Shown piece after piece: positions 1 through 9,804 of a stretch of 49,555 nt of DNA; the stretch's first letter is position 1, and the number at the start of each line of letters is the position of its first letter. The notes under the pieces were generated by a model. It was given only the letters and a program-made list of their open reading frames with translations, was not told the origin of the DNA and did no database searches. Source of the stretch: Cladosporium sp. IMV 00045 (lineage: Eukaryota; Ascomycota; Dothideomycetes; Cladosporiales; Cladosporiaceae); the NCBI GenBank assembly GCA_001931905.2, contig MSJI02000537.1, positions 1 through 49,555 of the forward strand. Direction: 5' to 3'. The position numbers were made by a program, and so were the translations under genes.

Positions 1-752
1 AGGCATGCGTGCAGTGTCGATGTCGATTCATCGCGTGCTTTGCGTTTTGTGAAGGGTGATGGACAACAATCATGCAGAGCATTGATGGATGCACATACCT
101 TCTTCCCTCAGAAGGGCCCGTCCAGACTTTTTGCCGACCATGTTGGCAATTGGTGGCGATGAGGCCCGTCTCTCGGTCGGCGTGGGATAAGATGATGAGG
201 TAGATAGTAGATATTACGGCTCTCGCACGGATGTAGTATGTGGTGGTCCGGATGGCGTGTATGATGCGCGACGCTTGATATTATTGTCGCGAAAGAGGGA
301 GATGGCGCAATGAGGCTTGGCTGGGAGAGATGTGTATGTGAAGATGTACCCTCTGGTCTCGTTCGATCAATAACAGGGAGGCAGACTCGATTTTGGGCGG
401 AAGTGAGCTGGCCGAGTCGCGCAGAGGGCGACAGGACGTGTAAGTGTGTGGTGTTGGCGCGAATGGCCGCCTCTACTTCATCTCCCTCATCACCAGCCTT
501 GTCTCATCATTTGTGCCCGATGGCGAAAGCCGTGGGATTCGAGACGCCTCTCTGCCCTCTCAGTGGCAGGCTGCTGTCGTGCCCCGCCCGACATGGCCCC
601 CCGCCCAACCAGCAGGCAAGCAAGCAAGCAAGCAAGCGCTGCCAGAATCAACACCACTTTGACTAATAACATACAACTTCAGCTAAACATAACCCGCGGA
701 GTCGCACACGCATCCTCCTCCTTCTCCTCAAAACCACATCGCAACCGTCATC
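1..752. other. Intergenic region upstream of NTF2
   Basis: I see no supportable gene here. The short open frames around 310-763 overlap in several frames, have no family resemblance and no consistent codon bias. The last 250 bases become rich in C and T and end in a cytosine-rich leader just before the NTF2 start codon, as expected of a fungal promoter and 5' leader. A short GCAA tetranucleotide repeat lies at 616-637. Confidence 0.6.
616..637. repeat. GCAA microsatellite
   Basis: Five perfect GCAA units followed by GC lie about 115 bases before the NTF2 start codon. This is a simple tetranucleotide repeat with no evident function. Confidence 0.85.
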
Positions 753-1559
753 ATGGCCGGTAGGTCAAGCTGCGACATCCTCAGACTTTCCGCCTTGCGC
801 AAATACTCGAGAATGGTTGACTGACGCATTCGCTGTTTTCTAGACTTCCAAGGAATTGCTCGTACGTTCCTCGAACACCCTCGTACCCGTCGCGAAGTAC
901 CATACTGATGCTCATCCCCAGAGCAATTCACCGACTTCTACTACAAGACCTTCGACACCGACCGCGCCCAGCTCGCTGCCCTCTACGTGCGTCCACCAAG
1001 CGAAGACCGGCGAAACGGAAAAAAGAAGAAAGGGGACATACCGGCTAACGAGCAACTTCCAGCGTGACAACTCCATGCTCACCTTTGAGCAGTCGCCTTT
1101 CCTCGGTGCCGCCAACATCATTACCAAGCTCCAGGTATGCCACAACCGCGCTCACGACTCGGCGAGTCGCAAAAAGCTGGGATAATACGTCATAGGCGAA
1201 TGCGCTCTGTCAAGACGAGACGAAGAGATGGCTAATACGAATACTTCCAATGCAGGAGCTCCCCTTCCAGCGCATTGAGCACCAGGTCGCGACCGTCGAT
1301 GCGCAGCCCAGCAACGAGCAGGGCGGCGTTCTCGTCGTCGTCAGCGGCGCGCTGCTGGTAAGATTGTCCCCATGATTTTATGCACGAGGAGGAGAGAAAG
1401 CAATACAAGAGCAAGGACTAACGCGATCATTCCCACACGCAGGTCGAGGAGGAGCGCAGGCCCATGAGCTACTGCCAGACCTTCCAGCTTCTCCCCTCAG
1501 GCGACGGCGGCTACTACATCTTCAACGACGTCTTCCGTCTCGTCTACCCCGCTGCTTAA
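753..1559 (+). CDS. NTF2: Nuclear transport factor 2 (NTF2)
   Basis: NTF2 carries Ran-GDP from cytoplasm into the nucleus through FG-nucleoporins, keeping the Ran gradient supplied. I read six coding exons: 753-759, 844-861, 922-986, 1063-1134, 1256-1357 and 1443-1559, all with GT-AG introns, giving 126 residues, the usual family length. The spliced protein starts MADFQGIAQQFTDFYYKTFD and contains SMLTFEQSPFLGA, LPFQRIEH, TVDAQPS and the C-terminal YIFNDVFRLVYPAA, all diagnostic of the single cone-shaped NTF2 domain. The first coding exon is only 7 bases and the second 18 bases, so a naive gene finder would probably misplace the start. A possible AATAAA polyadenylation signal lies at 1628-1633. 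The family call is very secure; exon borders rest on splice consensus and similarity. Confidence 0.95.
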
Positions 1560-2672
1560 ATCGGGCAGGAGAGAGGTCCAATGATATCCGCAGGGAGGGA
1601 GAGTGTGGTGGACAGAGACTAGAAAACAATAAAAAGTCGTTCGGAGAAGAATATCAAATTACAAGGAACGTCCCTGGGTTGAGGCGAGAATCGTGGCTTG
1701 TAATCGCAAGACCTTGGCTAGTTGTGGCGATGAAGTATGTCTAGGTGGAAGTGTGTTTTACTTGCGAGAGTCGTGGGAAAAAATCATTCAACGACTATCT
1801 GACACACCCTTTCTCCTGCCCTTTCGAAGTTACGGGATCTTGACGCCTCACTTATCAATTTGCTGCGATCTCAAATATCTTGAGCGGCCTTGAAACCATT
1901 GGAGAATGGCACAACGCTGTTTTACTAAGCATGATCCCTCGAGTCACCTGTTGAAATCACATCGAGTGAACATGATCGCAAAATAAAATCCGCAATTTCG
2001 CTATTTCATGACTTGAACAACGTTTACCTTGCTCGATCTTGTGAGAGCGGATGTTATTTATGAAGAGATGTGGCAATATTCACAAAGATCTGAGGCATCT
2101 GAACAATTGAAGGTACTATTGAATACGATCGCAAATCAGTATTTTGGCAATCAACAACATTTCTGGCACGTTGAAATGTTACAGGGATTTTGACATCATG
2201 TTGTCGAATCAATGCCTTACTCACTCATATCACTACTTACCTACTTAGGTAATATTTTCTTTATTCTTCTGATTAATAAATATATTTACTTCAGAAGCGT
2301 ACTGCTAAGATAAGCCGTCTTTCTTGGGCAATAAAAATTAAAAATAAAAATAAAATTGAATACCTATCCTCATCCTAACAATATTTCCTGCGACCCTCTG
2401 TGGCTTCCATGTCCAAGACAGCACAGCAAAGTGCTGTTGCGCGCAGCAAACGCCACGCCTGGCTGCACCGTTCGTGAATCCCAAGCCCTCCTTCGCCTCT
2501 TCATCCTAGCATCAACACTCCGACTTCCACTGGACTAAAAACTGGTACATAAGCAAACAAATACGAAGGCAGCAGCAACATGATACCCTAAACCCACCGC
2601 CCATCAAATCGCAAAACCCACCACTTTTCTCCCCGCCACGACCACCATCACCACCACTCCACAACCACAACC
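1560..2672. other. Intergenic, with an AT-rich core
   Basis: No convincing gene. The first 100 bases are the NTF2 3' region. From about 1900 to 2360 the sequence becomes clearly AT-rich compared with its surroundings, with a 16-base perfect palindrome at 2237-2252 and an A-rich simple tract at 2331-2356. The open frames at 1693-1893 and 2356-2538 show no family signal and I leave them out. Confidence 0.6.
2237..2252. repeat. 16-bp palindrome TTACCTACTTAGGTAA
   Basis: The two 7-base arms TTACCTA and TAGGTAA are exact reverse complements separated by CT. It sits in the AT-rich intergenic core. A related GGTAGGTAGG tract occurs near 3780, so the CCTA/TAGG word recurs in gaps of this window. Function unknown. 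Confidence 0.7.
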
Positions 2673-3053
2673 ATGAACCCCTACCCACCATCCTCAAAAC
2701 CAACAACCTACCTAACCATAACCCTCACGCCCCGCCAAACCCTCGACCTCGCCCTGCTCCTCTCCTACTTCCTCGCCATCCAACTCCACTCTTTCCTGCA
2801 ATGGCGCAGAGTCTACCGCGTGCACCGCTTCAGCCCGCGCCACCAGCGCTTGTACGTGGTGTTCTCGCTGCGGAAATTGCTGCGCTTGCTCAAGGAGGTC
2901 GTGCTCGATCATGTGGTTTTTGTGGTTTGTGCGGTGGTTTGGGTTGGTGGGGTTTTGAGGGGGGAGGGGGAAGGGGGGAAGGAGGCGGTGGGCGATGTTG
3001 GGGTTGGAGGTGAGGTGGGAGGGTGGGTTTTGAGGAGGGGTGGGGGGTTTTGA
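2673..3053 (+). CDS. Small putative membrane protein, unrecognised
   Basis: I do not recognise this 126-residue protein. The first two thirds look genuinely coding: codons end mostly in C or G, as in neighbouring genes. A hydrophobic stretch (about residues 24-43, DLALLLSYFLAIQLHSFL) is followed by a basic segment rich in Arg and His, then a second hydrophobic stretch at about 80-95 (VVFVVCAVVWVGGVL). This suggests two membrane passes joined by a basic loop. The last 30 residues are Gly/Val/Glu-rich low complexity encoded by a G-rich tract, so the true 3' end could differ, for instance through an intron. The start codon has a good context (ACCATGA). Confidence 0.45.
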   Translation: MNPYPPSSKPTTYLTITLTPRQTLDLALLLSYFLAIQLHSFLQWRRVYRVHRFSPRHQRLYVVFSLRKLLRLLKEVVLDHVVFVVCAVVWVGGVLRGEGEGGKEAVGDVGVGGEVGGWVLRRGGGF

Positions 3054-3994
3054 TGCGGGTGATGGCTGGGACTGCAACAGAGAATATCTCTTTTGTGGAC
3101 CTTCGATCAACTATTCTTCTCATCGATGCATGTGCTGCCGCCCTAAAGCCTTCGCTCGAACAGCGACCTCCCATCTTGCCAGGTTCACCGAGAAAAGCTT
3201 GACACAAACTCCAGCACTTCGAGGGCACAACGAGGCTTAATGCTCAATCATCGTTTTGTTCAGACAGCTCCGGCTACCGAATGGGCCACATGGCAGGTGC
3301 ATGCACCTTTGGGCATGTATCAGACTCGCCTGTCTATGAGATATGCTCGCGAAACCACTCTGAGAGCGACCATACTTTTCCACCACCCTCCCGCCCGCGC
3401 TGGCATTCTTGCAAAATCCACAACAAGCTTATGATTTCTCTCCAAGCCCTACTCTCTTCAGATAAGGGAATTCCGTTTGGATTCACAAATGGCTACAGAC
3501 AACAGCAGTCCCTCCACTCGACAACGCATTGTCCGAGGGCTGGATTTCTGCCGACTGGAGGCTTCTTGCGAAGTATGGTGTTGTCTATGAGGTTGAGGTC
3601 ACATCATTGGTACGCGCGGACGCTCAATATCTGGGAAGGCGGCAACGGGTTCTTTTGGACATGAACAGCATCAACTGCTTCTGGGAGTAGAACGAAGACG
3701 AAAGAGTGGCAGGCGAATTGGCGTCAAAGGAAGAAGGAAGGGCGATTGGATCATGCTTTGTCATTGGCATTTGGCATAGGGTAGGTAGGTAGTTCCCTAT
3801 TCACACTCATGATGGCAGGTGCGGGTGGCAGAACGAGCGCTCTTTCTCCAAGGTCGAGCAGAAGCAGGCGCGAAGGCCGCACCGACATCTAATAAAACAG
3901 ACAGATGTTTCTCAACCTCTCCATCCCAAGTCGTCTCCTTTACACTAACACCAACCCGTCCACTATCACCCAATCCTTTTCGTATGGCACCAAC
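3054..3994. other. Intergenic
   Basis: No supportable gene. Open frames at 3240-3434 and 3281-3664 lack family signal and biased codon use. The final 100 bases before 3995 are pyrimidine-rich and probably form the leader of the next gene. A GGTAGG-type simple tract lies near 3780. Confidence 0.5.
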
Positions 3995-5650
3995 ATGCCT
4001 CCCCGGAAGTCCCTGTCGAGCGATGCTGCTCCCTCCTCCGACTCGAGGCGTACTTCCATGAAGCGCCTCAGCTCCATCGCATCACTAGCCCACCTCAATC
4101 CATTCAACCGCCGTCGCTCCAATAACGCCACTGATAGTACTGCTTCTGGTTCCAGCGAAGTTTCTCTTCCCACTGCAATCACCACAACCACCACAACTTC
4201 ATTCGCAGCATCTGGACCACGCAAGTTATCCGAATCCTCATCGACCATCTTCTCAGATACTGCACCGCTAGTTGCTCCTGCTATCCCGATTGAGAGTCAA
4301 GCCAGTTTTCTGCGTCGAAGCAGCTACGTGTGCCTGCCAGATGACCCCATCGGAGGCATGCCTCGAAGCCGGACATTCAGCAATCTTCCACTTCCTACTC
4401 GCAGCAAGAAGACCGCCTCTCACATGCCAAACACGTCGCACACACGTGAGCCCTCGTCATTCACCGCATCTGCAAGGCTGCCAACGCCACCTGCCTCCAC
4501 CAGAAGGCACCTAATCAGCAACGGCACTGGAGCTGCCTCGAGATACCAAAACGTACGGAACAGGATGAAGAGATCGGATACCATGCCCCTGCTCTCGGTC
4601 AACGTCGATCAAGTGAGCAATCTTCCTCGTCCCACAGCGTTCAAGGAGAACATATCCCTCAGTCCCATCAAACCGCTCCTTGAGCTGGAGCCTTTCGAAT
4701 TGCCCGAGTTCAGTTCTTCCTTGCCTGCAGGCTCCTACATGGAAGACCAACTCTGGGATCAGACGTCTTCCACGGTTCTTCCTCGCGATCCTAGCTTTTC
4801 CGGTGCTTTGCCCATTGCTCCCTTCCCTGGAGGAGACTCCCCGAAGAGAGACAAGTCGAACTTCTACAGCAGCCCTGCCTTTCATCCAAAACAGCCTTGG
4901 CCTCCTCGTTCCAGCTCTTTCTCTCGTCCTCCACCTGTACAGCGCTGGAACTCCCAGCCGGTCTTGACAAACACGACCAACATCAGTGCCAATGGCCACC
5001 ACGAAATCAGACAGACTCGCCTGATGTCTGCCCGTCAGGCACCAACACCACCGCTGGCATGCACACCACTGAGCATGCAGGCCATGGGTGCCCCGACCAC
5101 CCGCGTCCGAGGCGGTTCAATGTCGTCCGCCCACCACCTGCGCAGCTCCTCCACCCAAACGCTACTCAACATCTCATCCACTGCACCGACCTCCACAGGC
5201 CAAATCCACACCGCCGAGCCGATCTCATACTGGTGCGGCCGTATCTCCGCTCTCCTCGACCGCTACCACAATGAAGAACTCGCCGAGTCTCTGAGCAGCA
5301 CCAACCAGAAATCCGAGACCGACAAACTTCACACTCCGTCAGCCAACATAGCACGCTCGCGTCGTGCCCTGGAACATCTGCACTCTCAATGCGTCACCGA
5401 AGAGGCGAGGGAGAGCTTCTCCAAATTCCAATTCCAGTTCGCGTCGGCGCAGAACCTTCCCGAGCTGGCGCGGCCGATCAAAACGAGGAGGCCGACGGTG
5501 GCGGCCAAGTTCACTGTCCTTGACGCTGGAATCGCGGTTGAGAAGCGCTCGGAGCCGACTGCTGGGGAACCCGTCAGGAGCGGTATTCGCAAGATCAGTA
5601 TTTTTGATCGCATGTTAGGCAGACGTGAGAAGCGCGAGAGCATCGCGTGA
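3995..5650 (+). CDS. Conserved Ser-rich fungal protein of unknown function
   Basis: A 551-residue protein that I cannot name. I chose the Met at 3995 (CAACATGCC) over the first in-frame ATG at 3905, because the intervening 30 residues look like translated leader and MPPRKSLSS is a natural N-terminus. Residues 1-400 are Ser/Thr/Pro-rich and basic, apparently disordered, with many Arg-x-x-Ser phosphorylation-like motifs (RRTS, KRLSS, RRSS). Near residue 410 comes a compact conserved-looking block, EPISYWCGRISALLDRYHNE, followed by a helical region ending in basic RMLGRREKRES. That pattern resembles a widespread uncharacterised ascomycete family with a C-terminal helical domain. It is convergent with Tfb2 downstream. 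No signal peptide or membrane segment is visible. Confidence 0.8.
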   Translation: MPPRKSLSSDAAPSSDSRRTSMKRLSSIASLAHLNPFNRRRSNNATDSTASGSSEVSLPTAITTTTTTSFAASGPRKLSESSSTIFSDTAPLVAPAIPIESQASFLRRSSYVCLPDDPIGGMPRSRTFSNLPLPTRSKKTASHMPNTSHTREPSSFTASARLPTPPASTRRHLISNGTGAASRYQNVRNRMKRSDTMPLLSVNVDQVSNLPRPTAFKENISLSPIKPLLELEPFELPEFSSSLPAGSYMEDQLWDQTSSTVLPRDPSFSGALPIAPFPGGDSPKRDKSNFYSSPAFHPKQPWPPRSSSFSRPPPVQRWNSQPVLTNTTNISANGHHEIRQTRLMSARQAPTPPLACTPLSMQAMGAPTTRVRGGSMSSAHHLRSSSTQTLLNISSTAPTSTGQIHTAEPISYWCGRISALLDRYHNEELAESLSSTNQKSETDKLHTPSANIARSRRALEHLHSQCVTEEARESFSKFQFQFASAQNLPELARPIKTRRPTVAAKFTVLDAGIAVEKRSEPTAGEPVRSGIRKISIFDRMLGRREKRESIA

Positions 5651-6051
5651 AAAGAGAGATTGAGGCGCCAGCTTTGACCTTGAGAGTTTGACGAGCAGTT
5701 GGTGGAGGTAATGCGACGGCGATATGACCTTGCAGAAAGAAAAAGAAAAAGCTGAGGAAGTCTGTATGATAGAGGGTGTGGATGATGCCAGCAAATGCAA
5801 GGAAGAAAAGGCGAGGGTCATTACGGCAAATTTTCTTGTATTGAATTGACAACAAGCCATGTGTAATATAACGTACTCACAAATCAAGTCTACCCATGTA
5901 GCGTAGCAGTCTTACACGACTTCCCCCTTGATAAACCCATAACGCCACGCTAGAAATCCGTCTCGGATCATGCATCCGCATACCAAACTCCAGAATCATC
6001 TTGATGTTAGTACAAAGCCTCTCCTCATCAATCAGTCAATCAACAAGGCCC
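5651..6051. other. Convergent 3' intergenic region
   Basis: Gap between two genes that end towards each other. It contains purine-rich tracts (near 5735-5755) and AT-rich stretches fitting 3' UTRs and polyadenylation regions of both. I see no gene. Confidence 0.6.
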
Positions 6052-7506
6052 TCACCCAGCCCGACCAGCCAACTGCGCCTCCTTCCTCCTCGCCGCCAGA
6101 TTCTTAAAATACGAGCTCATCTGATCCATGCGACTGACGAAAAACCACCCTTTCGCCCTAAACTCCTTCTTCAACACGCCCAAAGCCTCAGCGTACCTCA
6201 CCGCGCGCTCGTAGTCCTCCGCGCTCCCGACATCTTTGATCAGAAACCCTTGGTTGGCCACCATGCGCTCGCCCTCCAGCTGCCACAGCCGGATCTGGTC
6301 GACGACCGTCGGCGGCAGGATGGGCGTTGCGTGGCGCAGGACGGGGTGCGCGTGCGTCGTTAGGTAGGAGATAATTTGCTCTGAGGTAATGCCTGCCAGA
6401 ATCGCTTGTTGGATGGATTTCTTGCTCAACTTGGCGGTGATCAGGTTGGGATAGCGGGTTTTCAGGTCGGCGAAGAGGGAGATGATGCTGATCAGCAAGG
6501 GAGAGGAGGTGTAGGCGTATAGTCGGTAGTTGGTTTCCACGATGATGTAGCCTTTCTCGTCGGAGCCCGTTGCGGGGTTGGTGGAGGCGGTTGTGCCGGT
6601 GGCGCTGGGCATGGAGTTGTTGGGGAGGGCGGGCGCGTCGGATGTGAGTGTCGTGGCTAGGCGGGTTGGGTAGTAGTGCGTTGAGCCCGGGGAGGGTCGG
6701 TGTACGAGGCCGAAGTCCGTGAGGTCTTCGAGCATTTGCAGCTGAGTGGGCGTGAGGTTCGAGGTGCTATATGAGACGCCGAGTTCGAGGGATCCAAGCG
6801 TGAAGAGGAAGGAGAGCACGTCGACGGAATCCATTTGCAGTTCGGCTGAGACTTCTAGGTAGACGATGAGGAGGGTCCAGACCTGCGCGTTTATTTCTTG
6901 CAGCAGGAATTCGAATCCTTGCTTGGTGATGAAGGCTTGCCTGTTCTTCATGGCCACGAACATGCCCTTCTGCAGCAGCTGCTTGGTGCCGGCGCTGATG
7001 TCCACTTCGCCTGTGAGACTCGAGTTCGCACTGCCCACCACATAGTACAAGATTGCCTCCCACTGCTTGCGAGCAAAGGTATCCAGAAACTCCACTGTCA
7101 CAGGCGCCTTCTCCGGCTCTGTGCTGGGCACACCGAAACTGCGATGATTCCCTCCGCCCGTCAGAGCGAGCCTGAGCGCTTTCGCAAACGCCGGAGCCAG
7201 GATATACGAAGGCCGTCCATCCTTGCCCTGCTGCTCGAACAGGATGCGCAAGCGAGTGAGGATGGAAACGGCCCTGTCGCGCGCCTGCGTGCTGTCCGTG
7301 TCCGGTTTCACCCAGTTCTCCAAGTCTCTTGCGGCGAAGGGCGTCGGCATGTAGAGCATTCCCATGACTATCGTTTTGGCAAGGTGAGGCAGCATGCGGC
7401 GGAAGATTGCCAGTGCCGTCGAAGGCTGCTGGTACAACTTTGTGAAGGTGGTGCCGGGCAGTTGCTCGAGATAGTCCAGCGCGCGCTGGGAGGCGGTGGA
7501 AGACAT
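6052..7506 (-). CDS. TFB2: TFIIH core subunit Tfb2 (p52)
   Basis: Tfb2/p52 is a core subunit of general transcription factor TFIIH; it anchors and stimulates the XPB/Ssl2 helicase in promoter opening and nucleotide excision repair. The single-exon gene gives 484 residues from the Met at 7506 (MSSTASQRALDYLEQLPGTT); yeast Tfb2 is about 510. Family features are the N-terminal winged-helix region with FRRMLPHLAKTIVMGMLY, the middle block LLIVYLEVSAELQMDSVDVL, the SSBP-contacting region, and the C-terminal Tfb5-binding domain with GYIIVETNYRLYAYTSSPL and ending GWFFVSRMDQMSSYFKN. The frame runs upstream to 7575, but the second Met better fits the family start. A roughly 30-residue Ala/Thr/Ser-rich insert precedes the C-terminal domain. 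Confidence 0.95.
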   Translation of the reverse strand: MSSTASQRALDYLEQLPGTTFTKLYQQPSTALAIFRRMLPHLAKTIVMGMLYMPTPFAARDLENWVKPDTDSTQARDRAVSILTRLRILFEQQGKDGRPSYILAPAFAKALRLALTGGGNHRSFGVPSTEPEKAPVTVEFLDTFARKQWEAILYYVVGSANSSLTGEVDISAGTKQLLQKGMFVAMKNRQAFITKQGFEFLLQEINAQVWTLLIVYLEVSAELQMDSVDVLSFLFTLGSLELGVSYSTSNLTPTQLQMLEDLTDFGLVHRPSPGSTHYYPTRLATTLTSDAPALPNNSMPSATGTTASTNPATGSDEKGYIIVETNYRLYAYTSSPLLISIISLFADLKTRYPNLITAKLSKKSIQQAILAGITSEQIISYLTTHAHPVLRHATPILPPTVVDQIRLWQLEGERMVANQGFLIKDVGSAEDYERAVRYAEALGVLKKEFRAKGWFFVSRMDQMSSYFKNLAARRKEAQLAGRAG

Positions 7507-8019
7507 GTTGGCTGCATTGGGTGGGTTCGATGAGGCGATAAGCGATTTGGCAGGATGGTGGTTTGATGCCCTCACGGGCGGTGGGCGTTGAACTTCTCAA
7601 GGCATGGTTGTGTATTGGAGTGAAGTCATTTGATATACAAATCCGTTTGCCCTCGGGAGAAGGTGGTCTGTGCGTGGTTGCCTGTCCTGAGATGAGGAGG
7701 CGTTGATTGAGCTCCTCTCAATTCAAAGCTACATATGTATGTGTAATAATCAATGAGTCGATGATTTTGCTCGATTAGCAAAGATAAATCCCATATAGCG
7801 TAACACCTGTGGCTCCATCGCATAGTCTTCTCATAGATGTAGGCGTTTGCGTTGGATTCATTGCGTGGGAAACAAGATATCCTTTAAATAATGTCTTGAA
7901 AGCCATGTTATCATTTTACGCACTAGTACTGAAGGGTCCATTATAATTGACATAAAACGTTCTCTTTGACAACCAACCGAGCCCAGATACGAATACATCA
8001 AATTCTGCAAGCGATCTGC
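7507..8019. other. Intergenic
   Basis: Holds the Tfb2 promoter side and the 3' region of the next minus-strand gene. Moderately AT-rich between 7720 and 7970. No gene seen. Confidence 0.6.
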
Positions 8020-9456
8020 TTAGATGGACGATTTCGCATGACGAAAGTACTTCAACCCAACCCACGCGACAGTGATCCATATCCAAGAAACCACCCCTCC
8101 TGTCAAAACTATCAATGCCGGGTAGTAGCCCACGATAGGCAGTGTGGGATCATCCTCCAGTTCCGGCGGAGCATACGGTGTCTCGCCCACATCCCAGGCC
8201 CAGCTCCACACATCGAGGCATGAGCCCATGCCGACTGTGAAGATGATCCAAGTCGTCGCCAGCAAGACCCAGCCCCAGTACTCCGTCTCAGCGTATGTGT
8301 AAGTGAGATCCTCCTGTGGGTGTGAGGATGGCACCGGGGTGCGGGTTAGTGGCGAAGGTCGATGGGGTCGTGATCGATGCGATCGGCTCATGGAGCGGGT
8401 CGTTGCTTGTAATGTGGAGCCTGAGAAATAAGAGGCTGACGTAGACTGCGGTATTGGGAGAGCCGTTGTGGAAGAGCTGGCAGCGGGCCGGTCGAATGTC
8501 AAGAGATCGTCATCATCAGTCGTGCTCGCGTAGCTTGTTTGAGAGACGGGTGATTTGAGGTCGAGAGGGCTGGAAAGTGAAGCTTCGCCAGACACTGCTT
8601 GTGCGTCTGGCTTGATGCCATTGCCAGTCAGTATGGAAAGGCGAGCGGTAGTCACACTTGCTGGTTCGTAGGGGTCACTGGAGCCTTGAACTGATGATTC
8701 GTAGCTGAATTGTCGACGGACGTGGTCGTTGGGCGGTTGGGGGACGACTGGTCGGTTGAAGTCGTCAACAGGCGGCAATGTCGCTGGATTCACGCCTGCA
8801 GCCACCTGGGCCAAGCTTGCTTCTGGCAGCGTTGATTGAGGTGCTGCTTTGGAAGAGCTCCGTTGGAGAAGGCTATTCTTCCTTTCGCGCCCTTCCGTCG
8901 CGAACCTTCTCCCTCCTAACAATGCTGTTTTCCGCAAAGAACCCTTACGTTTGCGCGCAGTCTTATTCTGAGGCGAGCTGATTAGGCTGTTGTCTTCTTT
9001 CCGTTCCTTAACCGGGGAATCAACAGCCACATCTTCCTCGGCGCTCGTCCTGGAACTCTTGCTATCCTTGTCTCTCGAAGGGCCGTCGCTCGAAGGAGGC
9101 CTTGAAACATCTCCGCCAGGGCGCAGAAAGGGTACTCTTGAGAATATGCTCCCTGATAACGAGCGTTTGTGCCCTGTGGCTTTAGGAGACGCAGTAAGGG
9201 TGGTCGGAGGGGCTGCAGTCGGTGATGTCGGCGCAGACGGCGAACTCCAAGGAAATCTCATCTTTTGGAATGGTGGAAACTCATCATTTTCTTCTTCGAC
9301 GCCTCGTTTGAGGTCAAGCTTCTCGTCGACTACCGCGATGGTATTGCGACGAGTGCTGCTGCCTCCAGGCCGTAGTCCAGGCTCACCACTTTCCATAGCG
9401 GCGATTGTGATCGCATTGTGTCCAGCAGGCGCGGTGGGAACCTTAGAGTCGTACAT
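8020..9456 (-). CDS. Fungal protein with disordered N-terminus and C-terminal membrane hairpin
   Basis: A 478-residue protein of no function known to me. Residues 1-385 are Ser/Pro/Arg-rich and probably disordered, with clustered basic Ser motifs (HKRSLSGS, RKRKGSLRK, RKNSLLQRSS) suggesting kinase regulation. Only the last 90 residues look structured: a first membrane segment (YWGWVLLATTWIIFTVGMG), the loop CLDVWSWAWDVGETPYAPPE plus an acidic stretch, then a second membrane segment (YYPALIVLTGGVVSWIWITV) and a basic tail. The Trp-rich loop with WDVGETPY looks like the conserved core of an ascomycete-wide uncharacterised family. An alternative start is the Met at residue 21. The 348-base gap upstream is shared with the divergent Zrg17-like gene. 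Confidence 0.85.
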   Translation of the reverse strand: MYDSKVPTAPAGHNAITIAAMESGEPGLRPGGSSTRRNTIAVVDEKLDLKRGVEEENDEFPPFQKMRFPWSSPSAPTSPTAAPPTTLTASPKATGHKRSLSGSIFSRVPFLRPGGDVSRPPSSDGPSRDKDSKSSRTSAEEDVAVDSPVKERKEDNSLISSPQNKTARKRKGSLRKTALLGGRRFATEGRERKNSLLQRSSSKAAPQSTLPEASLAQVAAGVNPATLPPVDDFNRPVVPQPPNDHVRRQFSYESSVQGSSDPYEPASVTTARLSILTGNGIKPDAQAVSGEASLSSPLDLKSPVSQTSYASTTDDDDLLTFDRPAASSSTTALPIPQSTSASYFSGSTLQATTRSMSRSHRSRPHRPSPLTRTPVPSSHPQEDLTYTYAETEYWGWVLLATTWIIFTVGMGSCLDVWSWAWDVGETPYAPPELEDDPTLPIVGYYPALIVLTGGVVSWIWITVAWVGLKYFRHAKSSI

Positions 9457-9804
9457 TCACGGCATGGTGTTCCAGCGTCGAGACTTGCGCCAGATAACGA
9501 CACCTGCTCGATGTCGAGAAGTGCAAGGGTGACGTCGTGAGTTTAGGTTGGATGTTGATCAGTATGTGGTGCTAGTTGGACGCGAGACACAGGGACCAGC
9601 GCGGCGCTAATCAAAGCATCGTCGCTTTGTTGCTGAGTCGCTACCCCGATGGTTGCCCTGACCCCCGACGACACTACTACCACCCACATCTTATCACTTC
9701 TTATATAAGACCGCGACACGACTCGACCGCCGCGAACGCATTGCTTCACGCCGACGCCTTCGGCGCCAGGTTCTCCCCTACACTCATTTCAACAGGCTAT
9801 CGAT
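9457..9804. promoter_or_regulatory. Divergent promoter region
   Basis: The 348 bases separate two genes transcribed away from each other, the membrane-hairpin protein (-) and the Zrg17-like transporter (+), so both promoters must lie here or overlap. The segment near 9690-9715 contains TATATAAG, a TATA-like element about 100 bases before the plus-strand start. No other specific site can be supported. Confidence 0.55.

Noticed and set aside
6767..7600. 277-codon minus-strand frame overlapping Tfb2 in another frame
   Set aside because: Same strand as Tfb2 but frame-shifted; the Tfb2 frame matches its family from end to end.
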